Shown here in pieces: positions 41,890 through 52,677 of a stretch of DNA of 64,000 bases. This DNA comes from Lamellibrachia columna (taxonomy: Eukaryota; Annelida; Polychaeta; Sabellida; Siboglinidae), in the NCBI GenBank assembly GCA_963662155.1, contig OY759261.1, forward strand, positions 6,532,661-6,596,660, written 5' to 3'. Numbering within the stretch: position 1 is the first letter of the stretch; each line of letters begins with the position of its first letter. The notes beneath the pieces are model-generated. The model searched no databases. It worked only from the letters and a program-made list of their open reading frames with translations, and was not told the DNA's origin. A program made the position numbers and the translations under genes.

Positions 41890-42339
41890 CTATCTCAGGG
41901 TCTTAACCCAATCAAACACGCGACAATCGTTTGCTACTAAATCGCTACCAAATGAATTGACGAAAGCGTTCATAGTTATGCCGTTACATCGAAGCACCAA
42001 ATAAGCTATGCAGTATTGTCCGCACACGTTAGATAGAGGACTCTGAAGTATCTTGGCATTGTGACTCCACTCGGAACAATGTTCGTTCAGGAACAAGCGA
42101 AATGCGCCGTGTAGCGGTGGTAGTCCGTACGAGCAGAAGTATTCACCGTGTCTGTCAGCATCCACGTAGAGAGCGATCCAATGTTGACCGGGTTTATCGC
42201 CGTCGTGAGTATTGCATACGAAAGCGAACGGGAAAGCATCGATCATCGTAGGCAGTCCGTCTCTGGGTACGACGTCGTGGACGATTGAACGAGTTCGTGC
42301 GTCTCTCGCCAGGAGACGCGCAATCTGGCTTGTCTCCAT
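41890..42339 (-). CDS. Adenain-like cysteine protease, Polinton 2 (intact)
   Basis: 149 residues from METSQIARLLARD. The ATG overlaps the capsid stop by one base (TGATG). Catalytic landmarks: GQHWIALYVD (His, with the following acidic residue), GEYFCSYGLPPLH, and NVCGQYC with the nucleophile Cys. This is the usual adenain architecture, somewhat shorter than adenoviral enzymes. It would cleave capsid precursors during maturation. Start chosen because Polinton 1 starts at the same place. No lesions seen. Confidence 0.85.
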   Translation of the reverse strand: METSQIARLLARDARTRSIVHDVVPRDGLPTMIDAFPFAFVCNTHDGDKPGQHWIALYVDADRHGEYFCSYGLPPLHGAFRLFLNEHCSEWSHNAKILQSPLSNVCGQYCIAYLVLRCNGITMNAFVNSFGSDLVANDCRVFDWVKTLR

Positions 42340-43648
42340 CAGAAATCGTAGATGACGTTCCTGCTCTTGTCGATTTCCAGCACCTATTCGAATTCTGCGT
42401 ACACGACGACGTTGATGGTCTGTTGGAGCGCTGCAGCGAAATGCATCTCGATGCGCAGGTTGCCCTTTTGTACCAGATGGAAGCACGACCCATCACACGC
42501 GTCCGGGGTCAGGTCGAAACTAAAGAAGGTGTACCCATAACGGAAGTCGTCACCAGTCAGACCGTTCCCTTCGTCCTGTGATACCTTACCAGTCGATGTG
42601 AAAAGGTTGAGGTAACTTCTGATGAATCGATTCTCGTCGAAATTCGGCTGGAGAGGTTTGGAGGGTACCTGTCAACCATCCACGTAAACGGCGAGGAAGT
42701 TGACGTTGTTGTGCTTGGCGTGAAACGGGTTCTTCGCGTACGAACCGTTGTACGCGTCGTTGTCGATGCAGCATAACACCAGACGTTTCGGTAAGGTACC
42801 GAGGAACAGATTTTCGAGCGTGTGAGACATGGCCCCTGTGGGAATGGAGTATACTTTGCAGTCGACGGAACGCAGCGGGTACTTGGCCGTGTCCTTGTCC
42901 AGTGGCTTGATGTGCGCCATCTGAACGGTCGGATTCAGTGTGGCTTTCCTCGCGAACATGGTGGCGTTGACCATGTGTACTTTATAATCGAGGTTGCCAC
43001 CACCGGCCATGAGCGCGAACGTGTCCTTGCTTCGCACCAGTCGTATCTTGACGTCGACGCCGTTGAGAAGGTAACGATCTTGTAGGAACAGGTCCACGTG
43101 TAGTCGTCCCATCATGTCAACGACACGACTCGGCGTGACGTACGCTCGCCGAGACACCAAACCTCGGTTCATTACGCCCTCGTCGACAATGTTGACGACA
43201 TCCATGCGACCGGCGGTGTCTTTGTACCACAGCTGACTCGTCAGCTGAGTCTCTTTGGCCTCGCTGCCATAACTCAACAGCGTTTCGATGTAGGCGCGAT
43301 AAGGGTACGAGTTTGTCGAAGGAGTCACGAGCGTGCCGTTTAGGTAGACGTCGACTTGACTGAATAACGAATGCAACCAATTATTCACCGGAGCCACAGC
43401 GTTGTCGGGATCGAGAGGCGTCCCGTTGCCTTTGGTTACCTTCGCTTGCACGTGCTGCTGGCGAGATCCAGGTAAGTGTCTCCCGATCCAGGTAGTAAGA
43501 ATTTTATGGGACCACCCGACTCGAGGGAGGCCATCGGTTGGTGTTCCACCCATTGTGCGTCTTCGATGCTGGTCTGAATCGGCGGCACGCCGAAGAGATC
43601 GAGTTCGCTCTTGACCCCCTCGCAAGATTGTCTATGCACGAAAGCCAT
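42339..43648 (-). pseudogene. Major capsid protein (hexon-like), Polinton 2
   Basis: About 436 codons from MAFVHRQSCEGVKSELDLF. Lesions: a frameshift near 43,455 (after GDTYLDLA), an in-frame TGA at 42,672-42,674 (after LAVYVDG), and a TAG near 42,385 in AEFE*VLEID where Polinton 1 has Ser. The rest is clearly homologous: QVDVYLNGTLV, YRAYIETLLSYGSEAK, MMGRLHVDLF, SVDCKVYSIPTG, LVLCCIDNDAYNG, ending NVIYDF. The start overlaps the core-like gene by 17 nt. Confidence 0.85.
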
Positions 43649-44042
43649 CGTCGAACACGTCACGTTCACGAATCGTCTGCGCTTTACGACGACTTTTCAC
43701 TGCACTGACCCGTCGCGGTGCTGTCGCGCGTTTTATACGTTTCTGGGATCACACGCCACGAGTCGTTAACAGACCGCGTATCAAATCTTTACCGGCGTCG
43801 GTGGCGCGTCGTTTGGCCGCCGTTTTTATGTTCTGGCCGGACATGACGTCGTCGGCTATGCGCAAGCCTGTCTTCAACGCCCCCTTCCCCAAAGCCACGG
43901 CTCCGCGCTTGATGAGTTGCATGGCGCTCCGAATCAGACCTCCGAACAGACTACCCAAACCGTGTCCTCGTTGCACTCTGGCACCGACAAAGTAGGGTAG
44001 AGCGCCTCCCGCCTGTCGGGTGTAATAATCGTTGTAATTCAT
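43632..44042 (-). pseudogene. Basic core-like protein (pVI/pX-like), Polinton 2
   Basis: 136 codons with one in-frame TGA at about 43,749. N-terminus MNYNDYYTRQAGGALPYFVG, glycine-rich RGHGLGSLFGGL, amphipathic LIKRGAVALGKGALKTG, SGQNIKTAAKRR, then (after the stop) a basic tail ending DDGFRA. The last 17 nt overlap the capsid ATG, an arrangement identical in Polinton 1. Likely a virion core or cement protein by comparison with adenovirus gene order. This is inference. Confidence 0.7.
43731..43737 (-). promoter_or_regulatory. TATA box of the major capsid gene, Polinton 2
   Basis: TATAAAA on the minus strand, 83 nt upstream of the capsid ATG, inside the core-like coding sequence; same place as 22,087-22,093 in Polinton 1. 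Confidence 0.55.
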
Positions 44043-44045
44043 TCT

Positions 44046-44843
44046 TCAGAACAGACCAGTTTTGCGACGTCGAAAATGAAGCGTCACCGTCACCTTGCCG
44101 CGTTCGAATGGCACGGCATGCCCGGTATCGTCTCTTATATCGATTTCGATTGTTCCAAACTCCTTGCGCAACAAAGGCAAGTACTGAACGTGCTCGAAAT
44201 GTCTCGAGATTGTATGTCCGTGCTCGCCTTGTATCGGAACAATCCTCAACAGCGGTACGAGACTGTCGCCGACGACGCGCGATTCCACGACGTTCGTGTA
44301 CACGTAGAGTGACTCGAACCCTTGCTTCATGTCCTCCATGGAATCCCCTTCTTTCACGAAGGTGTACAACTCTCCATCACCATCTAGCGGCACGTGACTT
44401 TCAGGACTACGGATGGTCCTTGCGTCGAGACCTAGTATGACTCCCATAGAACCCTGGGTTGTGAATTCGGTACTCGGTGACATGCGTACGGATACTTTTT
44501 GAGTGATGTCGCTGTAGCTTAATTTCACTCTTTGACGTACCGCGATACCCGCTAGCGAGCGGTTGATGGCTCGTATGAGTTTACGAGTTCCGTCGTAATA
44601 TCCCGTTGCTATGCCTCCAACAGAATGACCATCGCTAGAGCTTTGCGAGAGGAAGAACCAGGAATCCTTCTCTCTGACATTGTACCAATCGTGCGGGTAC
44701 TGGATCTCCACCAACCCGCATTCCCATTCGCCGGACAGACTGATGCGTTGCGGTAAGGAAGTGACGTAATGGGTTAACGTGTTGTCGGGATGCAGGTGCA
44801 TCGACGCGTTGCTAGGCAACGTCAGGTAGAAATCAGCCGTCAT
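44046..44843 (-). CDS. Penton-like minor capsid protein, Polinton 2 (intact)
   Basis: 265 residues, starting MTADFYLTLPSNASMHLHPD. Conserved blocks: LTHYVTSLPQRISLSGEWE, a WYNVREKDSWFFL strand, KLSYSDITQKVSVRM, ESLYVYTNVVESRVVGD, VPFERGKVTVTLHF near the C-terminus. It is beta-rich and lacks catalytic motifs, consistent with a single jelly-roll vertex protein. Located between the membrane protein (11-nt overlap) and the core-like gene, the usual minor-capsid position in Polintons. Confidence 0.8.
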   Translation of the reverse strand: MTADFYLTLPSNASMHLHPDNTLTHYVTSLPQRISLSGEWECGLVEIQYPHDWYNVREKDSWFFLSQSSSDGHSVGGIATGYYDGTRKLIRAINRSLAGIAVRQRVKLSYSDITQKVSVRMSPSTEFTTQGSMGVILGLDARTIRSPESHVPLDGDGELYTFVKEGDSMEDMKQGFESLYVYTNVVESRVVGDSLVPLLRIVPIQGEHGHTISRHFEHVQYLPLLRKEFGTIEIDIRDDTGHAVPFERGKVTVTLHFRRRKTGLF

Positions 44844-45105
44844 CGCGTTTCACGGATGGATTGGGTAGCAGGTATCCCAACGAACTACTCAACAGCGCTG
44901 TCCACAGATTAGAGTCAGTGTGACCGGTTGTCAGATTGTAGATGCTGACCGCGATGATCGTGTACAAGACGACGACCTGACACAAGAACACGATTTCCGC
45001 CTTAGGACAATCGGTGCCGAAGAGGTGCCAACGCGATGCAACAACCTCGTTGTCGTTGTCGTCCGTAACGTCTATCCCTTCGTTGTCTTCTTCGACGATG
45101 GACAT
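44833..45105 (-). CDS. Conserved 90-residue membrane protein, Polinton 2
   Basis: Intact homologue of 22,901-23,176: acidic N-terminus, RWHLFGTDCPKAE, one transmembrane helix (VFLCQVVVLYTIIAVSIYNL), then LWTALLSSSLGYLLPNP. The C-terminal block is the most conserved part between the two elements. TATA box 36 nt upstream. Function unknown; the position suggests a virion or assembly protein. Confidence 0.75.
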   Translation of the reverse strand: MSIVEEDNEGIDVTDDNDNEVVASRWHLFGTDCPKAEIVFLCQVVVLYTIIAVSIYNLTTGHTDSNLWTALLSSSLGYLLPNPSVKRDDG

Positions 45106-45135
45106 CGTTGGAATGAGGAGTCGACCGGCGCGTAA

Positions 45136-46214
45136 CTACTCTTTATACCGAACGAGCGCCTTGGCATCGATCCAGCTGTTGAACGAAGTGGGGTAGCCGT
45201 ACCATTTGACTAACGCCTCCTTTCTTTTTCCCACCTTCCGTCGCGGCAGTACCGATTCCAAGCGGTACAGTTTATCTTTCGAGACCAATACTTTCTGCAG
45301 TTCCGGTTCGTAGAATGTTCCGTCCAGCACCTCACCGAGATCGTCGACCAACCGGTACACGGGTGGACCGGAGGCGTGAACTTCGCGTATCGTGAAGAGC
45401 TCCTCGCTCCAATTTGCCATGTACCCTTTCTCGAACCGCCGCTTCACTTTGCTGATGCGCACGCGATCATCCACCTTGAACTTTGGTACACCCTTACCAT
45501 CGTGACCGTACAAGCGCTGCCACACCTCCTCTTGATTCGCCGCGTTCACTTGCGAAGAGGCCATGCCTATGCTTCGATGATAGGTGTCGTTGTACGACTG
45601 CACAAAATCCTGTAGCGCGTCGATGTACCGCACCGTCTGATTTTTCGTAAAGTATCGCCACATACACGTCTTCAGCGTTCTGTTGAACCTTTCGACGATA
45701 CTCGCCTTGGTCTCCTCGTTATGAGTTGAGAAATGATGGACACCGTGCTCCTTCAACAAACGCCTCAATGATCTGTTGAAGAACTCCAAACCTTTTCTGT
45801 TTGCAAGGTTGTAGGCGCGATGTTGACCAACAATCCTTTCAATGCCGTCACCAGAGACGACGCCGACTTGTTTTTCAGAGGAACGCACCAGGCCCGTTTT
45901 GAAAAGACGTCGATCACCGTCAACAGAAACACGTATCCGTCGTTGTCTTTTTTCAGTTTTGACAAGTCGACGAGATCGGCCAGCCACTGGTGGTTGCGTC
46001 CACCCACGATGACACGTCGCCTCTTGAATCGAATTCTCACCGATTTGTGTAAGGTGTACGCGTCTTGTTCCGACAACCATTGCTTGACGGCTTTCACTGG
46101 TGCGCGCGTGACACGTCTCAGTGCGTTGACCCCACCATAACTTCCGACGCGTTTCGGATCGAAGTAGACGCGTTTGAGTGATTCTTCAACTCGACGCCCC
46201 ATGGTTCGCACCAC
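45136..46214 (-). pseudogene. Retroviral-type integrase (DDE, rve), Polinton 2
   Basis: Start at 46,214, or more likely the second Met at 46,202 (MGRRVEESLKRVYFDPKRVG). Frame 1 covers LADLVDLSKL with the first catalytic Asp and LLTVIDVFSKRAW. A 1-nt deletion near 45,805 falls at the codon where the second catalytic Asp is expected and moves the rest to another frame: GLEFFNRSL, ETKASIVERFNRTLK (catalytic Glu), YNDTYHRSIGM, and the chromodomain-like ALVKWYGYPTSFNSWID. Otherwise complete, unlike Polinton 1. The final Y-K codons hold the next gene's TATA box. Confidence 0.88.
45141..45147 (-). promoter_or_regulatory. TATA box of the 90-residue membrane protein
   Basis: GTATAAAG-type box (TATAAAG, minus strand) within the last integrase codons, 36 nt upstream of ATG 45,105. 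Confidence 0.55.
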
Positions 46215-46318
46215 ACGACTAGAGGAGACGAGCTGAGGTAATATCTAGCGACGAGTGCGATAATGTATAGTAGGATACAACACACTACTCCCACGACGAT
46301 AGGTCGATATCCTACCAT
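46118..46318 (-). CDS. Small membrane protein overlapping integrase, 66 residues
   Basis: MVGYRPIVVGVVCCILLYII continues into ALVARYY, a single strong transmembrane helix at residues 5-26, then a polar tail. It overlaps the integrase start by about 85-97 nt in another frame. Homologous in position, frame and helix pattern to the 48-residue ORF at 23,939-24,085 of Polinton 1. Function unknown. Confidence 0.5.
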   Translation of the reverse strand: MVGYRPIVVGVVCCILLYIIALVARYYLSSSPLVVWCEPWGVELKNHSNASTSIRNASEVMVGSTH

Positions 46319-46513
46319 CGAAGTAGCGGCAAGACTTTCTTTTTTTTTTCGCGAGCGGGTAGTAGTCAGCGGTTATGTACAGCACGGAGACAAGTACTCC
46401 TGTCAGTGGGCAGTAGTCGACGGTCTTGTACAGCACTCCTAGGACTACCAAGCGATATGTGTCCTCTACCGATACCATGGTTAACTGTTGAATCGTCGTA
46501 GCGCACAAATCTT
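46319..46513. other. Short spacer with a two-copy repeat
   Basis: Two copies of a roughly 57-bp unit (gtagtagtc(a/g)(g/a)cggt(t/c) and tgtacagcac strings) between the small membrane ORF and the 230-residue-type gene. An overlapping hydrophobic ORF here looks like a repeat by-product. Confidence 0.5.
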
Positions 46514-47272
46514 TTAAAAGGACTCCCAACTATCCAGTGACGGCAACCGACGCTGACGTTTTTTTCGAGGACTTTTGGACTTGTCCACTTGCCAACGACT
46601 GTAGGGGGTCCAACGCGGTAACGGACGATTTCTGGGTGTCACCGCCACCGGTGTCGTCGTTGCCGCCTGTCGTATGTAGCGTCTCCGTTCGACGTTACCG
46701 ACCAATTCCATGGGTATGTTGATACGTTTGAGCTGCTGCGCGAACGCTTGCCATCCTACAGGATCGCTCTTTCTTCTTTTTCGCAATACATCGTTCACAA
46801 GATCCACTATGTTACTTCAAGGCACCGGCGTACCGCCGTGTATCAATTCGCCTCGATCGGTCCACGACAGCTGGGTTTTGAGACGATCCATCAACTTATT
46901 GGCCTTAACCTTCATGGTCTTTGGAACGCTGTCCACGATGTCGGCCTCTACGGCAGAGGGAGCTGCTGTTGCCGGTGCTGCTGCTGCCGGCTTTTCAGGT
47001 GTCGCTGTTTCTGTCGTTGCATCATCGTTCACCACAACCACTCGTGTCGGCTGTTTTTCACGTCGATCGGACAAGTGGTTGTATCGCTGCAACACCTGAT
47101 TGTACAGTTTCACTTTGTCCCCATCGTTTAGGTCTTTTTGATCGAGAATGGAGGTCATCTCGACGTCGAGTCCTTGCATGACCTTACCAACCGTGTCTGT
47201 AGGTGGTGGTGTTGATCGAAGGGTCTCCAACAACCGTGGATACACCAAGGCCATTTTTCGCGCGTGCTCCAT
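46514..47272 (-). pseudogene. Conserved 230-residue-type Polinton protein, Polinton 2
   Basis: Homologue of 24,234-24,926. Starts MEHARKMALVYPRLL. One in-frame TGA near 46,817, in the GVPVAGSNVVD-equivalent stretch, where Polinton 1 has Gly. It has an extra Ala/Pro-rich linker (PAAAAPATAAPSAVE). The C-terminal part (DLVNDVLRKRRKSDPVGWQAF) is in the same frame. No recognised domain. Confidence 0.7.
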
Positions 47273-47617
47273 CTAAGCGAGCACCTGTCTGAGCAAGGGA
47301 AGAATCACCGAGCCTGCCAACGGAGCTAGTAAAGCCGATAGGAAACCACCGGTCTGTTCTTGCAGGATGTGTCTCCTCCTCGCAATGGGCAACCGTCTCT
47401 TAACCAACTCGCGCAGTTCTTTCCTGTATTTTTTCAACCGCCTCCTCTGTGTCGGAGTCAACGGAACGTTTCCTTTCAAGATGTTATAGGCACACTCGGC
47501 CAGAGCACAAATGAGATCGGCGTCAGCGTTGGCGAGGATGGCTCTTCTCAATTTGTTGTTTTTGTATCTATTCAGCGCCTGTATACACAGGATGTGTCTT
47601 TTCACCAGTTCGGACAT
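47273..47617 (-). CDS. Conserved 114-residue basic Polinton protein, Polinton 2
   Basis: Intact: MSELVKRHILCIQALNRYKN, ALAECAYNILKGNVPLTPTQ, basic RRRLKKYRKELRELVKRRL, and hydrophobic GGFLSALLAPLAGSVILPLL at the C-terminus. The TATA box overlapping the ATPase stop is 35 nt upstream. Its stop is directly adjacent to the next gene's ATG (47,272). Role inferred as virion/core or membrane-active. Confidence 0.7.
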   Translation of the reverse strand: MSELVKRHILCIQALNRYKNNKLRRAILANADADLICALAECAYNILKGNVPLTPTQRRRLKKYRKELRELVKRRLPIARRRHILQEQTGGFLSALLAPLAGSVILPLLRQVLA

Positions 47618-47651
47618 CGTGCGAATGAAGACTCGAACACGTACTCAGCGT

Positions 47652-47659
47652 TTTTATAC
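47652..47659 (-). promoter_or_regulatory. TATA box overlapping the ATPase stop codon, Polinton 2
   Basis: GTATAAAAA: the last Val codon, stop TAA (47,654-47,656) and TATA box coincide, as in Polinton 1 (25,340-25,347). Confidence 0.6.
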
Positions 47660-48271
47660 CTTCGGTAAGTAGACGTACTGGACGGGATCGTCCGGAAAAA
47701 TGGTCGTACGTAAGCGTAGATCTTCGGGCGTGTCCTGTTTCAGATCGATCAACAGGTAGCCATATGGTACCGCCGTTGCGTCTTTGAAAGCTTCTTGCAC
47801 GAATTTGACACGACCCGGATACATATGTCGTGCCAAGTGCGTTATCTGCGATGTGTCACGCGGATTCTTGAACACCACCATGTATTGAGCGTTCAGGCTG
47901 ATGGTGCGACTTTCCTTGTTTTTAGGAAACAAGTTCTGCACGAGATAGAGGACGGATGTGTTACTGTGATGACTCTTTTTGGTGAACAAGGTCGTGACTC
48001 GACCATCCGTTTCAGCCATCAGATCATCTATGACGACGAGGTTCCTCGTTTTGGGATCGAACAATGACGCATCCGGTAAGCCTTCCTCGAACTGCAAGTT
48101 GGGTATGTTCATCGACGCGTAAGCGGATTGCCATTCTCCGTAACACCATGTCATTTTCTCGGGAGGAGGGTCCATCATCGTTGATGTGTGACGTAGCAGA
48201 CTCGTCACGAAAGTGCTCTTACCACACCCCGTCGGTCCGCACGTAAATGGATGCTTCCATCGCGCGTCCAT
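47654..48271 (-). CDS. Genome-packaging ATPase (FtsK/HerA, A32-like), Polinton 2 (open)
   Basis: 205 residues from MDARWKHPFTC (the upstream Met at 48,277 is possible but absent in Polinton 1). Walker A GPTGCGKST is preserved, but three residues present in Polinton 1 just before it (I-V-A) are missing by an in-frame 9-nt deletion. That probably destroys the beta strand leading into the P-loop. TWCYGEWQ, Walker B region NLVVIDDLM, then LVQNLFPKNKESRTISLN and the C-terminus VQYVYLPKV are intact. It would power DNA packaging. The open frame does not prove activity. Confidence 0.85.
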   Translation of the reverse strand: MDARWKHPFTCGPTGCGKSTFVTSLLRHTSTMMDPPPEKMTWCYGEWQSAYASMNIPNLQFEEGLPDASLFDPKTRNLVVIDDLMAETDGRVTTLFTKKSHHSNTSVLYLVQNLFPKNKESRTISLNAQYMVVFKNPRDTSQITHLARHMYPGRVKFVQEAFKDATAVPYGYLLIDLKQDTPEDLRLRTTIFPDDPVQYVYLPKV

Positions 48272-48309
48272 GGTCACTTATGAATGTCTTCCTTAGCGCG
48301 TCATTTTTT

Positions 48310-51300
48310 CTACACGTTCACCGGACCCGTGCTCACCCCGTCTTCGAGCACCACGCGTTTTGCGTAGAAGTAGGTGAGGGCAGCTCGTTCCTGCACATAC
48401 GTCAACACGGACGAGTGATTCACTCGGAACCCGCGATTCTTTCCACTACCGCTCCTTCTATTGGTGAGTACCTCGAGGAACGCATCTTTATCGAGCTCTT
48501 TGTGACGTTTGCTCAGACCTTTCGTGCTATACTTGTCGGTGGTTCCGAAGCAATAGTATGCTTTGCTGCACAACCCCACGAACTCGTCGCCAGACCACTC
48601 CACCTTGACCAGACCGGGCGTCCTCTTGTCATATGCTTTGCGCGCAACACAGCATGATGCAGACCCGATTCAATGATTACCGGCGAGTCGACACCGCACA
48701 TACTCGGACTCGTGGTCGACGCAACATTCGGATTGGAGCCATTGGGATCGGTATCGGAAGTAATGCTCTCGAAGTTCCGGACTGATGAGATCTTCGACGG
48801 ACTCGCCGGCCAAGGCCAAATAGGCGCTATCCGTATCCATCTCGCAGTACTGGAACAAAGGTCGTTCCAGGTACCTATCGATAAAGTCGTAGTAAAACTG
48901 CAGCATGCGCATTTTGGCATACTGTAGAACGAAAAATCCTACGTGTATAGGCAAGGCATACGTCACTGTTCTCTTGTTCATCTCGATCTCATACGCGTTG
49001 TCGACGACGACGTCGACTTGAAGGAATCGACGATCGTTGATCATGCGCGACGCTTCAACCTCCGTGCAGTATTTCACGTCCCGATGTCGGTCGACGTTGG
49101 TGATGGTCTTCCCGTACCCCGACTTCCCCAGTAGTTTCATGGTGTCCGCGATGATGGCCTTGTGGGGGTGGACGTCTCCCTCCCGTCGGGCCGTAGATAC
49201 AGCGTCACCGAACCGACGGAAGCATGGGTTGGGTTCGTACTCGATGACCTGATAAACGCGCGTCACCTCGAGTCCGTGGTCCAGGTATCACCCCAGGAGC
49301 GGCGTGGCGAACAGCATCTTATCGCCACGGAAACTACCAACGAGCATGCGCCTCGGACGCGTCATGATATCGTGATCTTCTGCGTATCGACGCATGAATG
49401 GTCCGAGATCGTCGCGGGTCATGTTGACGTTCTTGAACACGGGCTGCATCTCAGCGAAGTGCGCGCGCAATTCTTCCGGTACGCGAACGTCGCACACAAT
49501 CATACCGAACAGAGTACAGGTGCGCACATCGGTCAAGATCTGCTGTTGCGTCATCTTCCATTTCGCGTGTCGTCGACGAGGAAACGCTGCGTCTAGGCAT
49601 CTTTTCACGGCCGCACCTTTTCTCATGTTTTTCCACTGACATTCCCACAACTCGACGACCTTGACGAAGTGACGTAAGTATGCAGTGTTCTTTCGGCTTT
49701 CGGCGAGAAGTTGGGTCATGGGTTTCCCATTAACGGCGTCCGTTTCTAGAGCCAAGCACGGGCAGCCATGAAAGTAATATCCTTGGAACTGATACGCCGT
49801 CTTTGTTGTGCTGCATCATCCATCCACCGAAAGTTTACCTATCCTCTTCTCCCGGCCGTTGACCTGATGCCGGATAGAGTGTCCCGTCCGTTCGGACTCC
49901 CACGTCAACCATTCCACGGCCATCTGCCCGTGCAGCTGCGCCGATTCAGGTCGGAACTCGTTCTCTTCGCGTCGACGCTTGTACCATCCCGTCGGCATAT
50001 CTTGCATCAGAGACCACAGGTATAGAGCTTTGGCATCATAACCGATAATCGATCCACACGGTCGAGCGGTCTCCCCGTACTCGGTCTGACGTATCTTTGT
50101 GACCCCTTTCTCGTGGTATCTTTTAAAGACTATAGATGGACCACCCACAATACCGTCTTTCACGAGCTGATGAAGATCTTTATTCTTCTCGTTGAAGATC
50201 GTAAAGTAGGTCTTCTCCGGTAGGTCGTAGAACAGGTAGAGTAAGGTCAGACCGGGTACGCTGATCCCTTGCTTGAACATGCCGATCCCGCGCTGCTCAT
50301 AGAATGCGAACTGTCTGCGTATGGCTTGCAAAAAAGGCACTACGTCTCTGTTGTTGTACCAGACGAGAAAGTCTCGTAAAGTCGTCATGCCATTATCGCG
50401 CACGCCTTCTCGCAACTAGCGTAATCGTCATCGGAAATACCTTCGTTCTTCAGTCGACTGTAGAAGGCCTCTTTCGGTGGAAGCATTGTGTCGTCGAGCC
50501 TCTCCAAACAGTCCATGTACTCGTACGTGAAATGACCTTTTGTGACCTCGCATCCGTATGCTTTCAGGTACTTATCGTAGCTGAACCCCGGGGCAATGTA
50601 ATTCGTCATGTCTAGGAATTTCAGTTGATTCGACGATAGGCACATGAACGTGTTGTTTCGTTTGATGACGAAAAAGGAACCGATACCGTCTTCTTCTTCC
50701 GATTTTCCCTCGGACCAAAACCTTCTACGCATTCTTCCGTTGTTTCGGTGATGAAGTGGGGAATCAGAAACTTGTTTATGGCGTTGAGATTGTACTTCCC
50801 CGAATTGAACCCGATCACGGGTAATTGATGTAGCCACCCGTACAGTTGTCCCATCCCGTTTTGTAGGGATTTTTTGGTCGCGACTCCTCTGCTGTAGTAG
50901 CAGCTTGTTCTCGTTCGTCCCAGTCGGTTATCGCCTCGGCAAGTTGTTCCAACACGTCCTCGTAAGAGACTTTCAGATCTTCGTACGCTGCATCACTCAT
51001 TGCTCGTAGGATGTTCATCATGTCGGTCACCAACTTGTCGGGATTTCCATCTGTGACGAGACATTGCACTTCTTCGTGTCCGGGCACGTTCGACGCCACG
51101 CTGACGCTCAACGGGACGTGATGTGCTATCCAGTGGACTTTGTCACTATCCGTCGGAAGTTGTGTAGTGTCGAAATAACACTCAAAGTCAAAAGTGGCAC
51201 GGTACGGATAATAGCGCAATGATTCGGAGACTCGAATGTTCTCATCGTCCAGTTGCTGGAATATCGATGGGGTGGAGTGGTAGACACCTCCATGATAGAC

Positions 51301-52677
51301 TCGTCGTACGCCACCCGCACACGTGCGTTCGTGTCTGTGCAGTTTATATGTATCTTTCCATAGAGAGTCGCCACACTTTCAACACCGATACGAGTGACAG
51401 TACATGCGCTCGTCTTGGATATAGGAAAAGTGTGTCTCGTGCAAGTTGACGTTCAACGTCTCGGGGTAGTGACACAACGATCGTCTGACGAGTTCGGCAG
51501 TCGTCTTTCCATCATTGTCCGACTTGACAAGCTTGTACACGCACACGTTCGCTTTGAACATGATTTCTACGCGATAGAGGTAATCGATTGTGACCCCTGT
51601 AAAGTCTTGCATGGGTACCCCGTCATCGCGATCGTACATCTCGTACAACGTCTTCACTGCCGGTTCCAACCGACGCACGTCGCATCCTCGATGCAGGGCC
51701 AGACAGCGGAAGAGACACAGGTTGTCAGTGTACCTTTTGGAATATTTGTGATCTTTTTCCAGACCGATGACAGCTTTGTTGTTCTTCACATAAGCGGGAA
51801 GGGTCAAGCCCACACAACCAATGGGATGATCGATGATACGATTGATGAAGACGGTGGCATTTGTCACGAGTTCGCACACCCAATCCGAATCCGGTCTTTG
51901 AGCGATGGCCCACTGCAAGACGTCGGTTTCTCGAATTCGTTCCAGAAACTCGTCAAAGTCCTTGCTGTTGGTGATGAGACTGGGCGTATCCAGGTACCGT
52001 CCGCAACAGTTACAAGACGCGTGATAATACCTGTATCGTCCCGTGTTCTTATTCCTCAAAGTGAACCCGTAACTGAGATTAATTTTGAATGCAGTGGTCT
52101 GCTCCTGGAACATTCTATTCAAAGGCTCCTCTAGAGCGGTCGTGTCTAGAGTGGTCAATCTGTAATTGAACCTGGTCTGAACAGGTCCTCTCGCTACGCG
52201 TGTCCTTATGGTCGACCAGTGCTCCCAAACGACGTCTAACAAGTCCGTCGACAGAGCGTATAGGAAGGGAAGTCGATCGGGTGGTTCGATGGGATCTTCG
52301 AAGAATGGGGGGAGGGTCATAGTACTTTCCCATCTCGACCGCTTCGGTAAAGGTGGTTCGACGTCGTCACCACACGCGTCTCGAGCGTGTCTGTTCAGGT
52401 GAGCGCGTAAACTGAAAGATCGGGCGCATCTCTCGCATGTATAAGTCTTTTTTTGTTTATTGCATGCAGTTCTCGTGTGTCGCAGCAGACTGTCTCGTCT
52501 CCGAAATGATCGACCGCATGTCTCGCAAGCGTGTGTCTTGGTGCTATCATTAGATGACGATACCTTTGAGTTTGTGGGTTGATCAACAGATGACGTTCCG
52601 TGACTTTCCACGTGACGTCGTAGAAGCGCATAATCTTCGAACGTCTCACCGCAGTGGCGGCAGACGTGTACTCGCAT
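48310..52677 (-). pseudogene. Protein-primed-type DNA polymerase B, Polinton 2
   Basis: About 1,450 codons. Best-preserved N-terminus (52,677-51,379): C2H2 fingers CRHCGETFEDYALLRRHVES, CETCGRSFRRRDSLLRH, CERCARSFSLRAHLNRH, then CNCCGRYLD and DNLCLFRCLALHRGC. TGA after HSYRC (51,379). Then FDFECYFD exo I (about 51,190), FNSGKYNLN exo II-type (Asp replaced by Asn, about 50,805), YNNRD exo III (about 50,355), motif A DAKALYLW, motif B KLLGKSGYG (Asn replaced by Lys, about 49,130), motif C DTDS (about 48,835), KYSTKGLSKRH (about 48,520). At least six frameshifts or stops (near 50,850, 50,700, 50,410, 49,790, 49,280, 48,665). Beyond repair as a single frame and with changed active-site residues. 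Confidence 0.92.
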
